NCBI RefSeq assembly: GCF_014171595.1
Contig: NZ_CP050451.1
Coordinates: forward strand, 1,922,001 to 1,986,000
DNA length: 64,000 nucleotides
Direction of reading: 5' to 3'
Source of the DNA: Massilia sp. Se16.2.3
GTDB lineage: Bacteria > Pseudomonadota > Gammaproteobacteria > Burkholderiales > Burkholderiaceae_D
How positions within the stretch are numbered: the first letter of the stretch is position 1; every line of letters begins with the position of its first letter. Shown here piece after piece: positions 59,196-64,000 of the stretch. The position numbers and the translations under genes are program-made. The notes beneath the pieces are model-generated. The model made no database searches. It had not been told where the DNA came from and saw only the letters and a list, made by a program, of their open reading frames with translations.

Positions 59196-60052
59196 AGTAC
59201 GGCTTCATCGCCAAATATCGAACCATCTGGCCGACGCGGACGATGTGTCGTCTACTCGGCGTATCGAGCAGCGGCTTTTACGACTGGTTCGGCCGGCCAG
59301 TGAGTGCGCACGAACGCGAGAATGCGCAGCTGCTCAAGGCCATCAAGCATAGCTACGAAGCCAGCGATGGCACATATGGTTCGCCGCGCGTAGTGCGAGA
59401 CCTTATCGATGCTGGCTTCGCTTGCAGCGAGAATCGCGTAGCACGGCTGATGAAAGCAGCTGGCATCAAGGCTCGGCATAAGCGTCGCCGTGCACCAGGC
59501 CAGCTTGACGCGCCGATCCACGCCATTGCGCCCAACTTGCTGGACCGGCAGTTTGAAGCGACAGGCCCGAACCAGAAATGGGCAGCTGACTTTACCTATG
59601 TATGGACTGGCGAAGGCTGGCTGTTTGTCGCTGTTGTCCTCGACCTGTACTCGCGGCGTGTAGTGGGCTGGTCGATGCAACCGACAATGACGGCACAGCT
59701 GGTAATGGATGCCCTGCTGATGGCTGTTTTCCGTCGTGGCCGTCCTCGGGCAGTGCTGCATCATTCCGACCAAGGCTCCCAATACACCAGCGAAGACTTT
59801 CAGCGCTTGCTCGAGTCTCACGGCATCGTTTGCAGCATGAGCCGTCGTGGCAACTGCTGGGACAACGCTGCAATGGAAAGCTTCTTCTCGACGCTCAAGA
59901 CCGAGCGCCTGAGCAAAAAGCACTACCGGACCCGAGATGATTTACGCGCTGACGTGTTCGACTATATCGAAAGGTTCTACAATCCACGCCGGCGTCATTC
60001 CACTATCGGCTACATCAGCCCGGTACAGTTTGAAAATCTAAAATGCGCCTAA
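59192..60052 (+). CDS. IS3-family transposase OrfB (DDE catalytic part)
   Basis: A 286-residue integrase-core protein. The DDE residues lie in KWAADFTYVWTGEGW, LHHSDQGSQYTSEDF and GNCWDNAAMESFFSTLKTE. The N-terminal HTH_21 region (YGSPRVVRDLIDAGFACSEN) and the C-terminal FYNPRRRHSTIGYISP are typical. The GTG at 59192 overlaps orfA; production as OrfAB by frameshifting is expected. It is the only transposase in the accessory region and does not belong to the large transposon units. Confidence 0.95.
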   Translation: MKYGFIAKYRTIWPTRTMCRLLGVSSSGFYDWFGRPVSAHERENAQLLKAIKHSYEASDGTYGSPRVVRDLIDAGFACSENRVARLMKAAGIKARHKRRRAPGQLDAPIHAIAPNLLDRQFEATGPNQKWAADFTYVWTGEGWLFVAVVLDLYSRRVVGWSMQPTMTAQLVMDALLMAVFRRGRPRAVLHHSDQGSQYTSEDFQRLLESHGIVCSMSRRGNCWDNAAMESFFSTLKTERLSKKHYRTRDDLRADVFDYIERFYNPRRRHSTIGYISPVQFENLKCA

Positions 60053-60085
60053 CGGAAGTGTCCGTGACGATGAGGGAAGGCCAGC

Positions 60086-60192
60086 AGTAGCTTTACGTCA
60101 GATAGAGGTAGAGCTACTGCGAACTACGTGAGAACGCTGCGAATTCGCTGCGAAGTTTTCTGAGACGCTGCGAAGTATTCTGAGAACCTACA
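60086..60192 (+). repeat. Right transposon end R of unit 3 and of the whole array
   Basis: Ends CCTACA at 60192. On the plus strand, CTGCGAA...TGAGA sites start at 60117, 60148 and 60168, with a half-site at 60137, so four copies are packed in about 70 bp. A palindrome AGTAGCT...AGCTACT spans 60086-60118. Confidence 0.85.
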
Positions 60193-60197
60193 AGTGT
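60193..60197 (+). repeat. Right copy of the 5-bp target-site duplication (AGTGT)
   Basis: AGTGT directly follows the transposon end at 60192 and matches 41924-41928. The pilC stop codon begins 3 bp further on. Confidence 0.88.
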
Positions 60198-60200
60198 TGT

Positions 60201-61436
60201 TTAGACCACCGAACCGAGCTTGAAGATCGGCAGGTACATCGCCACCACCAGGCCGCCGATCAGCACGCCCAGGATGACCATGATCATCGGTTCCATCAGC
60301 GAGGAGAGGGCGGCGACGGCTTCGTCGACCTCGTCTTCGAAGAAGTCGGCGACCTTGCCCAGCATGCTGTCGAGCGCGCCGGATTCCTCGCCGATCGCCA
60401 CCATCTGGGTCACCATGCTGGGGAAGACGTTCGAGTTCTGCATGGCCACGGTCAGGCTGGTACCGGTCGACACTTCGGTCTGGATGCGGCGGGTGGCGTC
60501 GAGGTAGACGGCATTGCCGGAGGCCCCGCCCACCGAATCGAGCGCCTCGACCAGCGGCACGCCGGCGGCGAACATGGTCGCCAGCGTACGGGTCCAGCGG
60601 GCAATGGTGGCCTTGCGGATCACGTCGCCGAAGACCGGCACGCGCAGCAGCAGGCGGTCCATGGTCTGCTGCATCTTGAGCGAGCGGCGCCAGGACTGGA
60701 AGAAGAAGTAGATGGCGGCGGCAATGCCGGGGAAGATCAGCCAGGCCCATTCGACGAAAAATTCCGACATGCCCATCACGATCAGGGTCGGCCCCGGGAG
60801 GTCGGCGCCGAAACTGGTGAACACCGATTTGAAGGCCGGCACCACCCAGATCATGATCACGGCCACGACGATGAAGGCGACGGCGAGAATGGCGATCGGG
60901 TAGGTCATGGCCGACTTGATCTTGGCCTTCAGCGCCAGCGTCTTTTCCTTGTAGATCGCCAGGCGGTGCAGCAGGTCTTCCAGGATACCGGCCTGTTCGC
61001 CGGCGCCGACCAGGTTGCAGAACAGCGGGTCGAAATAGCGCGGGTACTTGCGGAAAGCGTTGTTCAGGCTGGTACCGGTCTCGATATCGCCGCGGATGTC
61101 GAGCAGGAGCTTGGACATCGACGGATTCGCGTGGCCCTTGCCGACGATATCGAAAGCCTGCAGCAGCGGCACGCCGGCTTTCATCATCGTTGCCAGCTGG
61201 CGCGTGAACATGGTCAGGTCCTTGTCGGTGATCTTCTTGCCGGAGCGGTAGATCTTCTTCTTGACCTTGGTGACCATGATGCCCTGGCGGCGCAGGGTCA
61301 CGTTGACGATCGCCTCGCCGCCGGCACGCAGTTCGCCACGGACGGTCTTGCCGGACTTGTCCTTGCCTTCCCAGGCGTAGACCGCTTCCTTGACTTGGGC
61401 ACCGCCGCGGGCGCGGGTGGTGAGGGATGTTGCCAT
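60201..61436 (-). CDS. pilC: Type IV pilus inner-membrane platform protein PilC
   Basis: A 411-residue protein with two T2SS/T4P GspF domains. Cytoplasmic four-helix parts (FTRQLATMMKAGVPLLQAFD and RTLATMFAAGVPLVEALDSV) alternate with transmembrane helices (MTYPIAILAVAFIVVAVIMI, PMIMVILGVLIGGLVVAMYL). It is the membrane platform on which PilB acts. It lies 29 bp after pilB on the same strand. The transposon array begins just past its stop, separating it from its terminator at 41881-41910 and from pilD. Confidence 0.96.
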   Translation of the reverse strand: MATSLTTRARGGAQVKEAVYAWEGKDKSGKTVRGELRAGGEAIVNVTLRRQGIMVTKVKKKIYRSGKKITDKDLTMFTRQLATMMKAGVPLLQAFDIVGKGHANPSMSKLLLDIRGDIETGTSLNNAFRKYPRYFDPLFCNLVGAGEQAGILEDLLHRLAIYKEKTLALKAKIKSAMTYPIAILAVAFIVVAVIMIWVVPAFKSVFTSFGADLPGPTLIVMGMSEFFVEWAWLIFPGIAAAIYFFFQSWRRSLKMQQTMDRLLLRVPVFGDVIRKATIARWTRTLATMFAAGVPLVEALDSVGGASGNAVYLDATRRIQTEVSTGTSLTVAMQNSNVFPSMVTQMVAIGEESGALDSMLGKVADFFEDEVDEAVAALSSLMEPMIMVILGVLIGGLVVAMYLPIFKLGSVV

Positions 61437-61465
61437 AGTAATCCTGTCAGTCGCTTATCTAGTCA

Positions 61466-63190
61466 CTACTCGTTGGTACAGCCAAATACTTCCTCGATAC
61501 TCGTCAGCCCCTGTTTCACCTTCATCAGGCCCGAGCGGCGCAGCGAGTTGACGCCGTCCTTCTCGGCCTGCTCGGCGATCTGCATCGAGTTGCCGTTCGC
61601 GAGGATCAGCGCCTCGATTGCCTCGCTGATCGGCATGATCTGGTAGATGCCGACGCGGCCCTTGTAGCCGGAGCCGAGGCAGCGTTCGCAGCCCACCGGG
61701 CCGTAGGGCTTCCAGTCGCCTTCCAGGTCGCTCTCGCGGTAGCCGGCGGCCAGCAGCGCTTCGGGTTCCATCTCGACCGGCTGCTTGCAGGTGCACAGGC
61801 GCCGTGCCAGGCGCTGCGCGGTGATCAGGATCACCGAGGAAGCGATGTTGAAGGGGGCCACGCCCATGTTCATCAGGCGCGTCAGGGTCGAGGGCGCATC
61901 GTTCGTGTGCAGGGTGGAGAACACCATGTGGCCGGTCTGCGCGGCCTTGATCGCGATGTCGGCCGTTTCCAGGTCGCGGATCTCGCCGACCATGATGATG
62001 TCGGGATCCTGGCGCAGGAAGGACTTCAGCGCCACCGGGAAGGTGAGGCCGGCCTTGTCGTTGACGTTGACCTGGTTCACGCCGGGCAGGTTGATCTCGG
62101 CCGGGTCTTCCGCGGTCGAGATATTGATGCCCGGCTTGTTCAGCACGTTCAGGCAGCTGTACAGCGAGACGGTCTTGCCCGAGCCGGTCGGCCCGGTCAC
62201 CAGCACCATGCCGTAAGGGCGCGAGATCGCGTCGAGCAGCAGGGCCTTCTGGTCGGGGTCGTAGCCGAGCGCGTCGATGCCCATCTGGGCCTGGGTCGCG
62301 TCGAGGATACGCATGACCGTCTTTTCGCCGAACAGCGTGGGCAGGGTGCTGACGCGAAAGTCGATGGTGCGCGTGGCTGAGAGGATCAGGCGCATGCGCC
62401 CGTCCTGCGGCACGCGCTTTTCCGAGATGTCGAGCTTGGCCAGCACCTTGATGCGCGAGACCAGCTTGTCGCGGATCGACAGCGGCGGCATCGCATGGTC
62501 GCGCAGCACGCCGTCGACCCGCAAGCGGATGCGGTAGAACTTCTCGAAAGGCTCGAAATGGATGTCGGAAGCGCCCAGCTGCACCGCGTCCAGCAGGATT
62601 TTGTTGAGGAAGCGCACGATCGGCGCGTCTTCGACATCGTTGGTGGACTCCACCGGTACCGCGCTTTGCTCTTCCTCGGCGAATTCGATGTCGTTGTCGT
62701 CGCCGGCCAGGTCGCCCAGACTCTCGTCGGCGGACTTGGTCAGGCTCGACAGGAGCGCCAGCAGGGCGTCGTGGGCCACGATCACCGGCTCCACTGCCGC
62801 TTCGCTCTGGAACTTGATCTGGTCCAGGCCCTGGGTATTGGTCGGATCGGAGATCGCGACCGAGAGTCGGTTGCCGCGCTTGGCCAGGGCGATCACGCGT
62901 TGCGTCGCCATCAGCTTGATGTCGATCGCGCTGGCCGGCAGCGAAGCCAGGTTGAAGTTCGACAGGTCGAGCAGCGGATAGCCGAAGGTCTCGGCGCAGA
63001 ACACGGCGAGCGACTGGGCATCGATGCCGCCGCTGGCGAGGAGTGCGTCGATGAAGCTGCTGCGGTCGGCGACGGCTTTCTTTTGGCAAGCATCGGCTTG
63101 CGCCGCGCTCAAACGGCCGACCTGCACCAGCGCACGCGCCAAACCCGACATCGGTGTGCTTGAGGTCGTGTTCGGGAGGACTGCTGCCAT
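61466..63190 (-). CDS. pilB: Type IV pilus assembly ATPase PilB
   Basis: A 574-residue secretion ATPase powering pilus extension. An N-terminal MshEN-like domain (LARALVQVGRLSAAQADAC) is followed by the ATPase core: Walker A VTGPTGSGKTVSLYS, Asp box region ISTAEDPAEINLPG, Walker B IIMVGEIRDLETADIA, His box GHMVFSTLHTNDAP. The zinc-binding pair CTCKQP and CERCLGSGYKGR is near the C terminus. ATG 63190 gives MAAVLPNTTSSTPMSGLA. It is the first gene of the pilBC operon. Confidence 0.97.
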   Translation of the reverse strand: MAAVLPNTTSSTPMSGLARALVQVGRLSAAQADACQKKAVADRSSFIDALLASGGIDAQSLAVFCAETFGYPLLDLSNFNLASLPASAIDIKLMATQRVIALAKRGNRLSVAISDPTNTQGLDQIKFQSEAAVEPVIVAHDALLALLSSLTKSADESLGDLAGDDNDIEFAEEEQSAVPVESTNDVEDAPIVRFLNKILLDAVQLGASDIHFEPFEKFYRIRLRVDGVLRDHAMPPLSIRDKLVSRIKVLAKLDISEKRVPQDGRMRLILSATRTIDFRVSTLPTLFGEKTVMRILDATQAQMGIDALGYDPDQKALLLDAISRPYGMVLVTGPTGSGKTVSLYSCLNVLNKPGINISTAEDPAEINLPGVNQVNVNDKAGLTFPVALKSFLRQDPDIIMVGEIRDLETADIAIKAAQTGHMVFSTLHTNDAPSTLTRLMNMGVAPFNIASSVILITAQRLARRLCTCKQPVEMEPEALLAAGYRESDLEGDWKPYGPVGCERCLGSGYKGRVGIYQIMPISEAIEALILANGNSMQIAEQAEKDGVNSLRRSGLMKVKQGLTSIEEVFGCTNE

Positions 63191-63483
63191 AAGAACCGTA
63201 AAAGTAGAGGAGCGACTGAAGGCGGCGCCTGGGAATAACCGGACGCCGGACTCTTTGGATGATGCCTACAGGCATTCCTTTTGTAAAGCATTTAGGTAGC
63301 GCAAGATGCGTACACACCACGGAGACGAATATGCAAGACGCCTCAGGGACAGGATTCTGTTGGCGTTTCGCCAGCAGATGTTAGCGACGCATCAACGAGT
63401 GTGGACATCGCGATATCGATGATGCAAAAAGAATAATGGATGAGCCGGCTTGCCTTGATGGTGCGGCGCGCCGGCCATGGGGC
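63191..63483 (-). other. Upstream region of pilB
   Basis: 293 bp with no gene on either strand that I can support. It should carry the pilB promoter on the minus strand; no confident promoter motif was seen. Confidence 0.4.
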
Positions 63484-63513
63484 AAAAAAAACAGCGCCCG
63501 CAGGCGCTGTTTT
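63484..63513 (-). terminator. Rho-independent terminator of the chemoreceptor gene
   Basis: Read on the minus strand: AAAACAGCGCC / GGCGCTGTTTT stem (63503-63513 with 63488-63498), a 4-nt loop, and a T run. It lies 18 bp after the stop of the gene at 63532. Confidence 0.93.
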
Positions 63514-63531
63514 CCAGGAGCTGTCCTTCGA

Positions 63532-64000
63532 TCAGCGCAGTGCCAGCGGAGCCGGGCGCGTCGCGACAGCCGGGGCGCCGCCGTGTTCGGCCAGCTTGAA
63601 CACCGACAGGGCGCCGGTCAGCTGGCCGGTCTGCTCGGTCAGCGATTCGGCGGCGGCCGAGGCTTCCTCGACCAGGGCCGAGTTCTGCTGGGTCATCTCG
63701 TCCATGCTGTCGATGGCACGGCCGATGTCCTCGATGCCTTCGCTCTGGCGCTGGCCGGCTGCCGAGATCTCGGCCATGATGTCGTGCACCTTCTTGACCG
63801 AGTCGACGATCTGGCCCATGGTCACGCCGGCCTGGTCGACCAGCGCGCTGCCGGCATTGACCTTCGAGACCGAGTCGCCGATCAGTTCCTTGATTTCCTT
63901 GGCCGCCGCGGCGCTGCGCTGGGCCAGGTTGCGCACTTCGCCGGCCACGACCGCGAAACCACGGCCCTGTTCGCCGGCACGGGCCGCTTCGACCGCCGCG
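63532..64000 (-). CDS. Methyl-accepting chemotaxis protein, C-terminal fragment (5' end outside window)
   Basis: The last 156 residues of a chemoreceptor. The frame is open to the window edge and reads [20 protein letters not shown], the conserved signalling hairpin tip, then [16 protein letters not shown] and a coiled coil with [19 protein letters not shown]. The C terminus (ALSVFKL...) lacks the NWETF-type CheR-binding pentapeptide. Chemoreceptors pass ligand signals to CheA and CheW at the inner membrane. The sensing domain lies outside the window. Confidence 0.93.
   Translation of the reverse strand, partial: AAVEAARAGEQGRGFAVVAGEVRNLAQRSAAAAKEIKELIGDSVSKVNAGSALVDQAGVTMGQIVDSVKKVHDIMAEISAAGQRQSEGIEDIGRAIDSMDEMTQQNSALVEEASAAAESLTEQTGQLTGALSVFKLAEHGGAPAVATRPAPLALR

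Larger units (their letters stand above)
58846..60083 (+). mobile_element. IS3-family insertion sequence
   Basis: 1,238 bp with imperfect terminal inverted repeats beginning TGGCCTTCCC (58846 on the plus strand; 60083 on the minus strand) and a 3-bp target duplication GCA at 58843-58845 and 60084-60086. It contains orfA and orfB. It has inserted next to the right end of transposon unit 3. Confidence 0.92.
41929..60192 (+). mobile_element. Tandem array of three Tn7/Tn5053-like non-autonomous elements carrying defence cargo
   Basis: An 18,264-bp insertion with inverted TGTAGG...CCTACA termini; the outermost 25 bp are identical in inverse orientation. It is flanked by AGTGT on both sides. Two internal right-end/left-end junctions (around 44771/44781 and 51590/51615) divide it into three units in the same orientation. 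TGT/ACA termini, 5-bp duplication, several short binding sites at each end and asymmetric ends are features of TnsB/TniA-type transposons. No transposase of that class (DDE plus AAA+ partner, TniQ) is encoded, so mobilisation in trans or loss of the core genes is inferred. Cargo includes Gabija. Confidence 0.82.
51615..60192 (+). mobile_element. Transposon unit 3 (Gabija cargo, interrupted by an IS3-family element)
   Basis: 8,578 bp from left end 51615-51705 to right end 60086-60192, including a 1,238-bp insertion sequence. Without it the unit is about 7.3 kb. It holds two unknown genes and gajA-gajB. It is the unit next to pilC and has the best-preserved right end, suggesting the most recent arrival. 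Confidence 0.75.

Noticed and set aside
41929..60192. Integrative island using a tRNA attachment site
   Set aside because: No tRNA gene, no tyrosine integrase and only a 5-bp flanking repeat; the multi-site inverted ends fit a DDE transposon instead.

Overview
The window is a high-GC chromosomal segment whose protein content and gene order fit a betaproteobacterium of the Oxalobacteraceae, most likely Massilia or a close relative. This rests on the complete dcw cluster followed by lpxC-dciA-secA, and on the pilB-pilC / pilD-coaE-zapD-yacG type IV pilus block. The genus is an inference; no rRNA is present to confirm it.

Layout. 1-2603: 3' end of glpK, a small frameshifted membrane protein, a fumarylacetoacetate-hydrolase-fold enzyme and an AAA+ ATPase. 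2604-20221: the dcw cluster mraZ-rsmH-ftsL-ftsI-murE-murF-mraY-murD-ftsW-murG-murC-ddlB-ftsQ-ftsA-ftsZ, tightly coupled by 1-4 bp overlaps. It starts from a sigma70-like promoter that overlaps four 10-bp MraZ-type repeats. murE (twice) and murD (once) are broken by single-base losses in G runs, most simply read as sequencing indels. 20521-29141: a small secreted protein, a peroxiredoxin, a DMT exporter, lpxC, dciA, secA, an OmpA-like protein and a frameshifted secreted protein. 29201-37055: an amidase/transglycosylase pair (minus strand), argJ, a DUF815 ATPase, a MutT-type Nudix enzyme, dadA, yidD, yacG and zapD. 37120-41749: coaE and pilD (minus strand), then a RES-domain toxin-antitoxin-like pair and an aminotransferase (plus strand). 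Three REPIN-like inverted doublets of a GTAGGGTGG repeat lie between genes at 23.5, 33.5 and 35.5 kb.

41929-60192 is the accessory region and the most unusual part. It is bounded by TGTAGG...CCTACA inverted ends and a perfect 5-bp target duplication (AGTGT). It lies 3 bp from the pilC stop codon and separates pilC from its terminator. It is not one simple element. Three pairs of left and right ends, all in the same orientation, cut it into three tandem units: 41929-44771, 44781-51590 and 51615-60192. Each left end has three spaced copies of a TTCTCA-N6/7-TCGCA site. Each right end has closely packed copies plus a palindrome. This asymmetric multi-site layout, TGT/ACA termini and 5-bp duplication are hallmarks of the Tn7/Tn5053 (TnsB/TniA-type) transposons, yet no such transposase is encoded. 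Cargo: a PLD-like protein and a PIN-like protein (unit 1); unknown genes, a dead porin, DUF3732 and JAB-protease remnants and a 49-residue membrane protein (unit 2); two unknown proteins and a complete Gabija anti-phage system gajA-gajB (unit 3), which also holds an IS3-family insertion sequence with its own 3-bp duplication. I read this as a defence island assembled by repeated insertion of non-autonomous Tn7/Tn5053-like elements at the 3' end of pilC.

60201-64000: pilC and pilB (minus strand), then the C-terminal part of a methyl-accepting chemotaxis protein with its terminator. No tRNA, rRNA or CRISPR array was seen.
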